From: SLFH01 sp050486265
GTDB taxonomy: Bacteria; Planctomycetota; Phycisphaerae; Phycisphaerales; UBA1924
Assembly: GCA_050486265.1 (NCBI GenBank)
Contig: JBJHCY010000007.1
Span: forward strand, 73,967-137,966
Reading direction: 5' to 3'
Length of the DNA: 64,000 bases
Each line of letters starts with the position of its first letter. Positions within the stretch are counted from its first letter, which is position 1. The position numbers and the translations under genes are program-made. The notes below the pieces were generated by a model. That model worked only from the letters and a program-made list of their open reading frames with translations. It did not search any database and was not told where the DNA came from. Shown here piece by piece: positions 8,839 through 17,297 of the stretch.

Positions 8839-8931
8839 ATGAGCGTCAAAGTCGCCGAAGCTCTCGAGCGCTTCAAGAAGCGTCCGGTGCAAGAGCGACT
8901 CGATACTCTACGCCGAGCCGGCTTGCTGTAG
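8839..8931 (+). CDS. Possible 30-aa protein
   Basis: A short frame from ATG 8839 encodes a charged, helical peptide (MSVKVAEALERFKKRPVQER...RAGLL). It lies 38 bp after acnA and ends about 100 bp before the next frame. Alternating Leu/Arg/Lys/Glu suggests one amphipathic helix. There is no clear ribosome-binding site. Comparable short helical peptides occur in planctomycete genomes, but function and reality are uncertain. Confidence 0.25.
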   Translation: MSVKVAEALERFKKRPVQERLDTLRRAGLL

Positions 8932-9029
8932 GATCAGCCGCCTCAGCGGGCGAAACCACGCGGGAGGTAGAGGCTATCCTTAAGCCTTGAAGATCATGGC
9001 TGAAAGATGGCTCAGACTGTGCCTGCGCA

Positions 9030-9368
9030 ATGACGATCCGAATCTTTGAAGGACACTCGCCTTCGCCCGAAGATATCGAACGCGCGCGGAATCTCCCGAA
9101 GGATTCCTGCCCAAGGCGGTACTGCTGGTGGTGGCGCTCGCTCGGGTTTGAGTGGGATGTGCCGGTCGAAGTTGGTTGCACATTCGAGCGAGAACGCGAC
9201 GAGGGGCGGCTGATCGAATCGTGGACGATCCCCGAGTTCCCTTGCTGCCGCAAGGATCGAGAGAGCCCCGTCGATCAGTACGAACCGCGCGAGCCCCATC
9301 TGCTTGAAGACGGTTTCGACATCGGGCGCTTCGGGCAGCCGCGATACGGGTGGGACGGGGCGGACTGA
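9030..9368 (+). CDS. Hypothetical 112-aa protein, Trp/Cys-rich
   Basis: This frame starts at ATG 9030 and holds CPRRYCWWWRSLGFEWDVPV in its first half and FPCCRKD later. The Trp cluster and several cysteines are unlike the Arg/Pro-rich text of antisense frames here, which favours a real gene. It has no signal peptide or membrane segment and I do not recognise a family. It ends 23 bp from the convergent membrane-protein gene. Composition alone supports it. Confidence 0.45.
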   Translation: MTIRIFEGHSPSPEDIERARNLPKDSCPRRYCWWWRSLGFEWDVPVEVGCTFERERDEGRLIESWTIPEFPCCRKDRESPVDQYEPREPHLLEDGFDIGRFGQPRYGWDGAD

Positions 9369-9391
9369 GTACGATCCCTCGCGAGCGGCCC

Positions 9392-9955
9392 TCACGCCCC
9401 CGGCCAGAGCAGCCCGAAGACCAGCCCCGTCGCCGCGGCGTACACCAGGCCGTCGATCGCGTCGGTCACAAAGAACCGCAAGCGCTTGCCGAACCAGAGA
9501 CCGTTCATCATCCCGCCGAGCACATACACCAAGACCCCGCCGGTCGCGGCGAGCTGGAAGACCTCGCCGAACTCGGCGCCCGGCGCCCGCGACGCGCCGG
9601 CGAGATACCCGATCACGCCGGAGACCACGAGGAAGTAGACGAAGGTCAGGCCCATGTTCCGCCCCATGCTCGGCTTGGCGGGGAACAGGTTCAGCGTTCC
9701 CCACGGGCCGGTGTCGTACAGCGCCTTGAACCGCTCTGTCTTGTACTCCTTGGGGTCCTCGCAGTTGGGGAACATGTAGCTCCCCTCCGGGATGTCGAGC
9801 TTGCGCAGCGCGTCGAGCACTTCATCCTGCTGAGGCAGGCAGGCGATGTCCTTCTTGTGGTGCGGGGCGATCGTCCAGAAGATCGAGCTGAGGATGAACA
9901 GCACGACCCCCGAGACGACGATCGGCAGCCAGAGCGCGAGCAGGTCGGTGGACAT
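9392..9955 (-). CDS. Membrane protein, about four transmembrane helices
   Basis: The product is 187 aa. Helix 1 is at residues 7-28 (LWLPIVVSGVVLFILSSIFW), followed by a hydrophilic loop of about 70 residues with a CEDPKEYK patch. Three more helices follow: LTFVYFLVVSGVIGYLAGAS, LAATGGVLVYVLGGMMNG and AIDGLVYAAATGLVFGLLW. The Gly-rich C-terminal pair suggests tight packing. I do not recognise a named family. It is a stand-alone gene, divergent from the B12-sensor gene with a 174-bp spacer. Confidence 0.75.
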   Translation of the reverse strand: MSTDLLALWLPIVVSGVVLFILSSIFWTIAPHHKKDIACLPQQDEVLDALRKLDIPEGSYMFPNCEDPKEYKTERFKALYDTGPWGTLNLFPAKPSMGRNMGLTFVYFLVVSGVIGYLAGASRAPGAEFGEVFQLAATGGVLVYVLGGMMNGLWFGKRLRFFVTDAIDGLVYAAATGLVFGLLWPGA

Positions 9956-10129
9956 GGTCTGGGTCTCCTTGAGCGGCCGGGCCCGGCCGCCGCGAGAGCA
10001 TACAGCATCCGCGGGGATTGGGGATGATCGGGTATGCTGCCCGGGGTCGGGGGCTGCGTTTGTCGCACTCCCGCCTCATCACACCCCGCGGGCTCATCCG
10101 CCCTGACCGTTCATGCGAAACGGCTTACG

Positions 10130-11224
10130 ATGGATGTTGTGCAACGAAAGCAACCGTCAGAGTTCGCCGCGGAGATCATCCAGGCCAGCGCCAGCGCTTT
10201 GGTCGCGGCGTCGGTCGAGCGGATGTTCGCCAAGGACCCGTCGCTCCCGGCCCGCTGGGGCGCCGGGGCCTTCCAGAAATGGGTCGCCGAGCTGCACGCG
10301 AGGGTAGACCAGCTGATCTCGGCCGCGAGGCTGCACCGTCCGGCCGTCTTTGTCGCCAACACCGATTGGGCCCGCCGGGCGTATGCCGCACGCAATGTCG
10401 AGGAGAAGGACCTCGCCCTGGCGATCGAGTGTCTCGCGGAAGTGCTCGGCGAGGAACTGCCCCCGCCCGCGGCCGGCGCCCTTCACCCGTATTTCCAGGG
10501 TGCTCTTTCCCGGTTCGGAACCCCCTTGGTCGAGGAGCCCAGCCCGCTGGACCGCTGCGGCGAGCACACCGACCTCGCCGTCAGATACCTCACGCGGCTC
10601 CTCGAGGGCAAGCGCGAGGTCGCCAGCCGCCTGATCCTCGACGCCGTCGCATCGGGCGTCCCGGTCGACCGCATCTACATGCAGGTGCTCGGGCCGGTGC
10701 AGGACGAGCTCGGGCGGCTCTGGCTCGCGGGCGATGTGCATGTCGGCGAGGAGCACTACTGCACCGCTTCGACGCTGCATGTGATGAGCCAGCTCTACCC
10801 GGTCATCAGCGCCGCGCCGAAGCGTGACGGACGCACCGTGCTCGCCGCCTCGGTCGAGGGCAACGCCCACGAGATCGGCATCCGCATGATCTCGGACTGC
10901 TTCGAGCTGGAGGGCTGGCGGTCGATCTACCTCGGCACGAGCATCCCCGCCGAAGACCTTGTGCAGACGATGATCGACTTCGAGGTCGATGTCGTCTGCC
11001 TCTCCGCGATGCTGACGGTCCACCTCGATGTCGTCGGCGAGACGATCCGTGTCATCCGGTCCGAACCGAAAACAACCAATGTTCCCGTCATCGTCGGGGG
11101 CAAGGCGTTCATGCTCGACCCGGACATCTGGAAAGACCTCGGCGCCGACGGCTCGGAGCGTCATCCGGTCGACACCGTCGAACTCGCCGAGCGACTCGTC
11201 TCGCAAGGACGACCCTCGAACTGA
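10130..11224 (+). CDS. Stand-alone cobalamin (B12)-binding sensor-type protein
   Basis: The product is 364 aa from ATG 10130 (MDVVQRKQPSEF). An N-terminal region of about 160 aa has no obvious motif. A helical cap like that of methionine synthase/CarH follows at about residues 165-225 (VDRIYMQVLGPVQDELGRLW, HVGEEHYCTASTLHVMSQL). The Rossmann-type B12-binding domain covers about residues 240-355: EGNAHEIGIRMISD holds the lower-ligand His in an xxHxxG context, then VVCLSAMLTVH and VPVIVGGKAF. There is no methyltransferase, mutase or DNA-binding domain. This suggests a B12 or light sensor that signals through partners. It lies just upstream of bioY, but bioY has its own promoter. Confidence 0.85.
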   Translation: MDVVQRKQPSEFAAEIIQASASALVAASVERMFAKDPSLPARWGAGAFQKWVAELHARVDQLISAARLHRPAVFVANTDWARRAYAARNVEEKDLALAIECLAEVLGEELPPPAAGALHPYFQGALSRFGTPLVEEPSPLDRCGEHTDLAVRYLTRLLEGKREVASRLILDAVASGVPVDRIYMQVLGPVQDELGRLWLAGDVHVGEEHYCTASTLHVMSQLYPVISAAPKRDGRTVLAASVEGNAHEIGIRMISDCFELEGWRSIYLGTSIPAEDLVQTMIDFEVDVVCLSAMLTVHLDVVGETIRVIRSEPKTTNVPVIVGGKAFMLDPDIWKDLGADGSERHPVDTVELAERLVSQGRPSN

Positions 11225-11249
11225 CCCCCCGCGGGCTTGCGCGTATATT
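11221..11249 (+). promoter_or_regulatory. Candidate bioY promoter
   Basis: CTGACC (11221-11226), 17 bp, TATATT (11244-11249), ending 42 bp before the bioY ATG. The -35 overlaps the stop codon of the B12-sensor gene. No inverted repeat like a BirA operator is visible, so biotin regulation is not shown. Confidence 0.5.
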
Positions 11250-11291
11250 CCGGCCTCCATACCCCGGCGGCGTGCCGGGCGCTGAAACTAC

Positions 11292-11945
11292 ATGCGCGGA
11301 GCAGGCGTGTCGCGAGCCGAAGCCATCGCCGGAACGGGGTCGGGCCGCAAGGCGCGGGCGGACGAGGGGTCCGAGCGGCTGTCGCTGCTCTCGCGGCTGG
11401 CGTTCAGCGTGTTCGGCGCGATGATGCTCGGGTTTGCGGCACAGGTCGCGATCCCGCTCTGGCCCTACGGGCTGCCCCAGTCGCTCCAGACGCTGGCGGT
11501 CCTCCTGATCGCGATCGGGCTGGGCCCGAAGCTCGGCTCGCTCAGCCTGGTGATCTACCTGGGTGTCGGGGCGCTCGGCGCGGGGGTGTTCGCCGAGGGC
11601 GAGGCCGGTGTCGCGGTGCTGTTCGGCCAGACGGCCGGCTACCTGCTCGGGTTCCTGCTCTGCCAGCCGCTGGTCGCCAGGATCGTGCGCCGGCGGGATG
11701 GGTCTGTGCGGGGGTGGCTGGCGCTGGTGCTGGCGGGGGTGGCGGCCCACGGGCTGATCTACGCCCTCGGCGTTCCGTGGCTCTACTTCCTGCGGAACAT
11801 GGACCCGAACCTTGACCCGATCACCTGGCGGAACGCAATTCTTTACGGCATGGTCGCGTTTTTGCCTTGGGACGCGGCAAAGACAGCGCTCGCGGTCGTG
11901 ATCGGACGATGGATGCTCCCGCGGGCGATGCGTCGCGTGTGGTGA
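11292..11945 (+). CDS. bioY: Biotin transporter BioY
   Basis: The product is 217 aa, the S-component of an ECF-type biotin uptake system in the inner membrane. Six hydrophobic segments are readable. Conserved BioY features include PQSLQTLAVLLIAIGLGPKL after helix 1, then VIYLGVGALGAGVFAEG and the Gly-rich GQTAGYLLGFLL. The hydrophilic N-terminal 30 residues are an extra. No ecfA/ecfT genes are adjacent, so it works either alone or with shared energising modules. A structured region and terminator lie downstream. Confidence 0.93.
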   Translation: MRGAGVSRAEAIAGTGSGRKARADEGSERLSLLSRLAFSVFGAMMLGFAAQVAIPLWPYGLPQSLQTLAVLLIAIGLGPKLGSLSLVIYLGVGALGAGVFAEGEAGVAVLFGQTAGYLLGFLLCQPLVARIVRRRDGSVRGWLALVLAGVAAHGLIYALGVPWLYFLRNMDPNLDPITWRNAILYGMVAFLPWDAAKTALAVVIGRWMLPRAMRRVW

Positions 11946-12248
11946 AGCGGACCTGTCGGCAGAGCGGCGGGTGAAGATGGGGGCTTGTCCGTATTTGCGC
12001 CCGCTGGCGAAATAGCCCCGGCCCCAGAACTGTTTACTGGAGTGATCCGATGCGTCGGGTCTGACGAAGAGCACAGCGGATGCTCGGTCGGGCCAAGACC
12101 GGGCCAAGACCGGCCCAAGACAACAACGGATCGATCCGTTCGGTGAGGTGAGCCTCGCCGGGCGGCCCCAAGTCCCCCCCCAGCCCCGGCGGTCCTGTGT
12201 AAGGCCGCTGGGGTTTTTTTCTTGGCTGGGGTATCTCGGGGCGGGCCG
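11946..12248. other. Non-coding region with tandem repeat and structure
   Basis: No convincing gene lies in this 303-bp gap. An 11-bp unit CGGGCCAAGAC is repeated at 12089-12099 and 12100-12110, and a third time with one mismatch at 12111-12121. A perfect palindrome CGGATCGATCCG follows at 12128-12139 and a terminator at 12178-12220. It is either a long structured bioY 3' UTR or a small RNA. Confidence 0.4.
12178..12220 (+). terminator. Probable Rho-independent terminator downstream of bioY
   Basis: The outer stem CCCCA/TGGGG and inner stem GCGG(T)CC/GGCCGC enclose a TGTGTAA loop, with a 6-nt bulge on the left arm. Seven T follow at 12214-12220. Orientation fits the plus strand. Confidence 0.6.
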
Positions 12249-12581
12249 TCAGTGCGGGTCTTCGAAGCCGACGAGGCCGATGGCGATGATCTTGCCGTCG
12301 GCGATGGTGACCACGACCCGCCGGGGGCCGTCGTTCCAGATGAAGGTCCGCGACTCTTCGACAAGCTCCGCCTCGCCGGTCAGGGCGTGCTCGCCGAAGC
12401 CCGGCGGGGGTTCGGGTCGCTCGTGGGCCGGGCCGAGGATCGCCTCGGCCTCGGCGAGGGTCATGCCGGTCTGCACACGCGAGACACGCTCGGGGCTGAG
12501 CGAAGCGCCGCGGTCGCAGCCGGAGAGGCAGAGGGCGAAGAGGCACAGGGCGAGGACGAGCAGAGGGGCGGGGAAGCGCAT
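12249..12581 (-). CDS. BamE/SmpA-like small lipoprotein
   Basis: The product is 110 aa. The signal peptide ends in lipobox LSGC (Cys22). The mature part has PERVSRVQTGMTLAEAEAILG, the helix-turn that begins SmpA/OmlA (BamE-like) domains, then strand-rich FIWNDGPRRVVVTIADGK. BamE is an accessory lipoprotein of outer-membrane protein assembly. The same fold occurs in other small lipoproteins, so the role is inferred. It stands alone on the minus strand, downstream of a 128-bp gap. Confidence 0.75.
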   Translation of the reverse strand: MRFPAPLLVLALCLFALCLSGCDRGASLSPERVSRVQTGMTLAEAEAILGPAHERPEPPPGFGEHALTGEAELVEESRTFIWNDGPRRVVVTIADGKIIAIGLVGFEDPH

Positions 12582-12709
12582 CGCAGAAGGATATGGCGGG
12601 GCGCGGGTCGCCGGGAAAGCCCCCGATCACGCGGGGGATGACGCCGACCTCTGAGCGCAGCGAAGAGTCGGGTCAAAGCCTCCAGCGCCGCCCATCAGCG
12701 CCGATCACC

Positions 12710-13252
12710 TCACCCAAAGATCTCCGCCAGCACCTTTTGCCTGAACGCGAAGATCTTCTTCACATCCCGTCGCACCAAAAGCGCATCGATCAGCGGGCCG
12801 CCGAGGTGGGCGTAGTGCACGATGTCGCGGCAGCGTGTCCGGCCCTCGCCCGCTGGCTCGAAGGTGTGCTCGTGGTGCCACAGGCGGTAGGGGCCCTTGA
12901 GCTGGGTGTCGACAAAGCGGACCGGCGGCTCCCACACGGCGATCCGCGTGCGCCACTTCATCGGGAAGCCGCGCAGGCGGAGGCGGTAGTCGATCAGGGC
13001 GCCCTCGCGCATGTCGATCGGCGCGGGCGTGAGAACGCGAAAGCCCAGGATCGGCGGCGTGATGCGTTCGAGGTTGTGCGCATCGGCGAAGAAGGGGAAG
13101 ATCGTCTCGCGGGGCCGGTCGATGACCATCTCGAATTCCAGCCGCACGGCACGACCCTTGAACACACCCACGCCGGCAAGGTCCGGATCGCGGACAACGG
13201 ATTCTGCGGCCTGGGCCGGGGGCGGTGCGGCGGCGAGGGTGGTCATGGTCAC
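12710..13252 (-). CDS. SRPBCC (START-like) family protein
   Basis: The product is 180 aa. The helix-grip fold signature is clear: FEMVIDRPRETIFPFFADAH and LERITPPILGF near the N-terminus, WRTRIAVWEPPVRFVDTQLKG in the middle, and LRRDV-type helix residues with KKIFAFRQKVLAEIFG at the end. Such proteins bind hydrophobic ligands; some are annotated as polyketide cyclase/dehydrase or SulA-like. No catalytic residues can be assigned. The first 30 residues are Ala/Pro-rich; an internal Met at residue 3 is an alternative start. Confidence 0.85.
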   Translation of the reverse strand: MTMTTLAAAPPPAQAAESVVRDPDLAGVGVFKGRAVRLEFEMVIDRPRETIFPFFADAHNLERITPPILGFRVLTPAPIDMREGALIDYRLRLRGFPMKWRTRIAVWEPPVRFVDTQLKGPYRLWHHEHTFEPAGEGRTRCRDIVHYAHLGGPLIDALLVRRDVKKIFAFRQKVLAEIFG

Positions 13253-13318
13253 GGGAAGTTCGGGCCGGGGCGGGCTCCGGATTCGACCGCGTCGCCGACC
13301 GGAACGCCGGGACGGCCG

Positions 13319-14059
13319 TCAGAACAACCGCGGCTTCAGCGGCCGGTCGGAGATGAAGAATCGGGCGCGCTTGAGCGGGTCGGGCAGGCGTTCGATCCGC
13401 TTGGCGATCTCTTTCGGGTTGTGCCAGACCATCAGCGGCGTGTGCGGGCGGCCCCGGTGGATGATGAACAGCGAAACCGAGTGGTGACCCGATCGATCGA
13501 GCGGATAGAAGCTGATTTTGATCCGGTGCGTCGGGATCTCCGTGCGGGAGAATCCGCGAAGACTCCGCCTGTCGATCCGCAAGCCCCGGCTCGGGTGGAG
13601 TTGCAGGCGTTCGAAGACCGCGCTGGAGATCGCGTAGAACATCGCGTAGGTGCAGAGACCCGTTCCGAAGGCTGCGACCAAGAAGAGGCCGAAGACGAGC
13701 GGGTCGCCGCCGAGAAAACGCTCCAGTATGCCCATGAACGCTTCGCCGAATGATTCGCTTTGATCGACCATGCGGAACCAGACGGTCTGATACACCGCGC
13801 TGGCGACGACGCCGATGCCGATGCCGCAGAGCACCACGGCGTTCGCGATCGCAAGCCACGGCCTGCGCACGGCGTGCCACGAGCCCGTCGCCGGCTCGTG
13901 CCTCCACTTCAGCGGGCGCAGGGTCGAGGAGATGCAGATGGTGTTGAGCCCGCGCAGCTTCAGCGCCGGGACCTTCGTCTGCAGCATCTCCGCCGCGAGC
14001 TTGTCGGCGTTGCGAGCGAGCGGCTTGTATCGCCAGTACCTGATCGGCAGCTTCGGCAT
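13319..14059 (-). CDS. Unknown membrane protein, two transmembrane helices
   Basis: The product is 246 aa from ATG 14059, preceded by AAGGGGA; the longer frame would run into the oppB stop. A basic N-terminal domain of about 70 aa precedes two helices (LAIANAVVLCGIGIGVVASAVY and VFGLFLVAAFGTGLCTYAMFYA). The C-terminal domain is cytoplasmic, about 90 aa, with SLFIIHRGRPHTPLMVW. It follows oppB by 22 bp and is probably in the same transcript. It is not the missing OppC: it has too few helices and no EAA loop. Confidence 0.7.
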   Translation of the reverse strand: MPKLPIRYWRYKPLARNADKLAAEMLQTKVPALKLRGLNTICISSTLRPLKWRHEPATGSWHAVRRPWLAIANAVVLCGIGIGVVASAVYQTVWFRMVDQSESFGEAFMGILERFLGGDPLVFGLFLVAAFGTGLCTYAMFYAISSAVFERLQLHPSRGLRIDRRSLRGFSRTEIPTHRIKISFYPLDRSGHHSVSLFIIHRGRPHTPLMVWHNPKEIAKRIERLPDPLKRARFFISDRPLKPRLF

Positions 14060-14081
14060 GCCCCCGTCCCCTTTGCAACGC

Positions 14082-15089
14082 CTACTGGATCCTCGGATCG
14101 ACAAAGGCGTACAGGATGTCCACCAGCAGGTTCAGCAGGATCAGCAGCGTCGAGAACACCAGCACGACGCCCATAATCATGAACAGGTCTTTGTTCCGCA
14201 CCGCGTTGACGAAGTGCTGGCCGATGCCCGGCACGAAAAAGACGCGTTCGACCACGAACGAGCCGGTCATCGCCAGAGCCGTCGCCGGGCCGAGGAAGCT
14301 GAGCACGGGGAGAAAGGCGTTCTTGAGCGCGTGCTTGAAGAGGACCTTGTTCTCGCTGAGGCCCTTGGCCCTTGCGGTGCGGATGTAGTCGGCGCCGAGG
14401 GCGTCGATCATGCCCATGCGGGTCAGGCGGGCGATGTAGGCCGCGAAGGGGAAGCTCAGCGAGACCGTCGGCAGGATCATCTGCGAGGGCGAGCCCCAGC
14501 CACCGGTAGGGAAGATCGGGAGCAGCACGCCGAAGAGCAACAGCAGCACCGTACCGATCACGAAGCTCGGCAGGCTAATGCCGATCAGCGCGATGATCAG
14601 CGTGGAGACATCGGCGATTGAATTGGGCTTGACGGCCCCGATCACGCCCGCCCCGATCCCGATGAACAGTGCGAGGATGATCGCCGAGATCCCCAGCGTC
14701 GCCGAGACGGGCAGCGATGAGGCGATCATCTCGTTCACGCGCCAGTCGCGGTACTGCAGGCTCGGGCCGAGGTCGAAGATGGAGCGTTGGCGGGGTGCAA
14801 AGCCCGCCTCGCGTGCGGCCTCGGCCTCGCGCCGGATCTCGCCGCGCACAAGGTCGGACGCGTACTGCACGCCCGTAGCGCTTTTGAGGTATGAGAAGTA
14901 GAAGGACCAGAAACTGTCGAGGTTGTACTGGGCGCGCATCGCCTCCTGCACCTCGGCGGGGGGCTGGCGGCCCTCGGGGTTTTCCAAAGGATCGCCGGGC
15001 ACGGCCCAGGCGAGGGTGAGCGTGAGGGTGTAGATCACCAGCAGGATGAAGGGGAGCTGCGCCAGACGGCGCAGGATGGTGCTCATCAT
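14082..15089 (-). CDS. oppB: Peptide ABC transporter permease, OppB/DppB family
   Basis: The product is 335 aa with about six transmembrane helices. The first helix (RRLAQLPFILLVIYTLTLTLAW) is followed by GDPLENPEGRQPP, the long periplasmic loop typical of DppB/OppB. The cytoplasmic EAA loop reads DYIRTARAKGLSENKVLFKHALKNA with the invariant Gly. The C-terminus ends VDILYAFVDPRIQ, as in the family. The start ATG overlaps the stop of the binding-protein gene (ATGA). No second permease (OppC) or ATPases (OppD/F) are nearby. Confidence 0.93.
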   Translation of the reverse strand: MMSTILRRLAQLPFILLVIYTLTLTLAWAVPGDPLENPEGRQPPAEVQEAMRAQYNLDSFWSFYFSYLKSATGVQYASDLVRGEIRREAEAAREAGFAPRQRSIFDLGPSLQYRDWRVNEMIASSLPVSATLGISAIILALFIGIGAGVIGAVKPNSIADVSTLIIALIGISLPSFVIGTVLLLLFGVLLPIFPTGGWGSPSQMILPTVSLSFPFAAYIARLTRMGMIDALGADYIRTARAKGLSENKVLFKHALKNAFLPVLSFLGPATALAMTGSFVVERVFFVPGIGQHFVNAVRNKDLFMIMGVVLVFSTLLILLNLLVDILYAFVDPRIQ

Positions 15090-17257
15090 CGGCCGGCCTC
15101 CGGAGAGGGGCTGTCCGATGCTTCGGCGTCGCCGTTGTCGGCGCCGTGCTCACTCGGGGGTGTTGTCGGTCTCGGCGGCAGGGCCCTTGCCACGCCGGGG
15201 CCGATCGGCTCCTCGAAGACCTCCGCCATGTGCGGGTTCTGCACCGATCGCGGGTGGCTCGTGATCCCCGAGAGGCGGTGCGGGTCGAACATGTAGACAT
15301 TGGAGTAGTGGAAGACCGGCGCCATCGGCAGGTCGTCCTCCATGATGATCCGTTCGGCCTCGTGGAGCAGCTCCATGCGTCGGACGGGGTCGGCCTCGAC
15401 CGCGGCTTGCCCGAGCAGGGCGTCGTATTCGGGGTTGGAGTAGTTGCGGTCGTTGTTGCCGTCGCCGGTGCGGTTGATGCCGAGGAAGGTGGAGGGGTCG
15501 CCGTAGTCGCCGTACCAGCCGGCGCGAGCGGTCATGAAGTTCTGCTTCTTCAGATCGTCGCGGAAGACCTGCAGGTCCTTGGAGACAAGCCGCGTCGAGA
15601 CGCCGAGGTAGGTCTCCCAGCTCGACGCGACGACCTGGGCGATCAGGTCGTGCCCGCCCTCCTGGTTGAACAGGAGCTCGACGGTCGGGAATCGCGAGGG
15701 GTCCGAGCCCATGCCCATGTCGCGCATCGCCTCGATCAGCAGCGAGCGGGCCTCGTCGGCGATCGCGCGCCGTTCTTCGGGGTTGGTCGCGTCGCAGATC
15801 GAGGGCAGGCCGCGGGGCGGCTCGTAGCCCGCGACCGAGCCGGGCGGGGTCAGCGAGTGCGCCTTGCGCTCGTCGATCCGGCGCACATCGCGCACGATCG
15901 CCTTCCGGTCGATCGTCATCGAGAAGGCGCGCCGCACGCGCGCGTCGCGGAAGGGGTTGTCGCGCCCGTCGGGCAGCGTGTCGGAGCAGTTGAAGTTGTA
16001 GAAATAGCTGCCGAACGCGGGGATCACATGGATGTGCAGTCGCGGGTCGGGCGGCAGGTGGCGGTCGATCTCGAACTGGTCGTACCCCTTGGCGCGGAGC
16101 TCCTCGACGAGTTCCTTGTGCTTTTCGTAGTAGGCCTTCTTGGCCTCCCACATCGCCCCGCGATACGCGACCTCGACATTGCTCATCCAATCCAGGCGCC
16201 CGGTCTGGAAGGCGAGGACCTGTGCGTTGCTGTCCTCGATCGACGGGATCTCGATGCTCCGGATTTTCAGCGCCTCGCGGTTCCAGTAGTGGGGGTTCTG
16301 CTCGAAGCGCATGTCGCGACGGAACCGCCACAGCGTCAGCTCGAACGGCCCGTTGGAGACGATGTGCTCGGGCTTGGTCCACGCACCGAGAATGACCAGG
16401 CTCCCGGTGTCGGGGTTGGGCTCTTCAAAGCGGCTCACCACCGGCTCGTAGACCGGGTACATCGTGCCGAACGCGCAGATGTCGAGGAAGTAGGGCGTGG
16501 GGCGGTACACCGCGATCTCGAGCGTCCTTTCGTCGATCGCGCGGATGCCCACGCCGTTGTCGAGCAGCCAGGGCGCGCTCTCGTCGTCGAGCCCGAGTCG
16601 TGCGCGGCGTTCTGGGTCGGTGAAGCGGGCACGGGCCGCCTCGCCGGACATACCGTGCTCGAACGCGTCGACCGTCTCGCGGAAGAGCGCTTCGGCCTCG
16701 GCGCGGTTGCGCTGCGCCCTGGGGCGGGCCTGGTACTCGTTGAGCATCGCCTGTCGGAGCTGGTGGAACTGCGCCGCCCCGCGCACGAGCTCGAAAAACT
16801 TGAGGTAGGGCGAGGCGGTGTCGGGGAGCATGCCGCGACGCCAGGCGTAGACGAAGTCGCCGGCGGTGACCGGGCTGCCGTTGGACCATTTGGCGTTGTC
16901 GCGCAGGAAGAAGGTGTAGACCTCGCGCGTGGCGGTGAGCTGCTCGCCGTTCTCGTCGAGCACGGGCCCGCCCATCGCGTTGACCAGGGGCTCCTCGACG
17001 CGTCGGATCTCCCAGCGCTCGGCGACGCCGGGCTGCACATCAAAGCCCCACGAGAAGATGTCGGTCTGGACGAGGCCCTCGAACAGGATCCGCGTGGCGC
17101 GGAGGTCCTGCATCCAGCTCATCCGCTGGGGGTCCAGCGTGTTGATGTCGCTGGCGTTGATGAAGACAAAGTCCGCCCTCGGGGGCGAGCGGTCGAGGCC
17201 GATCACCACCCCGAGCAGCAGCACGAGCGCAAGCAACGGAACCAGGAGGCGTGTCAT
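15086..17257 (-). CDS. oppA: Oligopeptide-binding protein of the Opp/Dpp family
   Basis: The product is 723 aa, longer than the usual 500-600. An uncleaved or Sec-type N-terminal helix (LLVPLLALVLLLGVVIGL) has no lipobox Cys. The SBP_bac_5 features are INASDINTLDPQRM at the N-terminus, GVAERWEI, NAKWSNGSPVTAGDFVYAWRR, NPHYWNREALKIRSIEI and FRDARVRRAFSMTIDRKAIV. The insert at about residues 150-235 (QFHQLRQAMLNEYQARPRAQ) accounts for the extra length. The last about 25 residues are polar and disordered. It binds peptides in the periplasm for the OppB permease downstream. Confidence 0.92.
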   Translation of the reverse strand: MTRLLVPLLALVLLLGVVIGLDRSPPRADFVFINASDINTLDPQRMSWMQDLRATRILFEGLVQTDIFSWGFDVQPGVAERWEIRRVEEPLVNAMGGPVLDENGEQLTATREVYTFFLRDNAKWSNGSPVTAGDFVYAWRRGMLPDTASPYLKFFELVRGAAQFHQLRQAMLNEYQARPRAQRNRAEAEALFRETVDAFEHGMSGEAARARFTDPERRARLGLDDESAPWLLDNGVGIRAIDERTLEIAVYRPTPYFLDICAFGTMYPVYEPVVSRFEEPNPDTGSLVILGAWTKPEHIVSNGPFELTLWRFRRDMRFEQNPHYWNREALKIRSIEIPSIEDSNAQVLAFQTGRLDWMSNVEVAYRGAMWEAKKAYYEKHKELVEELRAKGYDQFEIDRHLPPDPRLHIHVIPAFGSYFYNFNCSDTLPDGRDNPFRDARVRRAFSMTIDRKAIVRDVRRIDERKAHSLTPPGSVAGYEPPRGLPSICDATNPEERRAIADEARSLLIEAMRDMGMGSDPSRFPTVELLFNQEGGHDLIAQVVASSWETYLGVSTRLVSKDLQVFRDDLKKQNFMTARAGWYGDYGDPSTFLGINRTGDGNNDRNYSNPEYDALLGQAAVEADPVRRMELLHEAERIIMEDDLPMAPVFHYSNVYMFDPHRLSGITSHPRSVQNPHMAEVFEEPIGPGVARALPPRPTTPPSEHGADNGDAEASDSPSPEAGR

Positions 17258-17297
17258 CGCCCGTAGGGTAACCGCCGGGGCGGACCGTGTGGGACGA

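Noticed and set aside
10034..10129. A cobalamin riboswitch in front of the B12-sensor gene
   Set aside because: No B12-box-like sequence or suitable stem structure is visible in the 174-bp spacer.
13319..14104. OppC identity for the gene after oppB
   Set aside because: It has only two membrane helices and no EAA loop.
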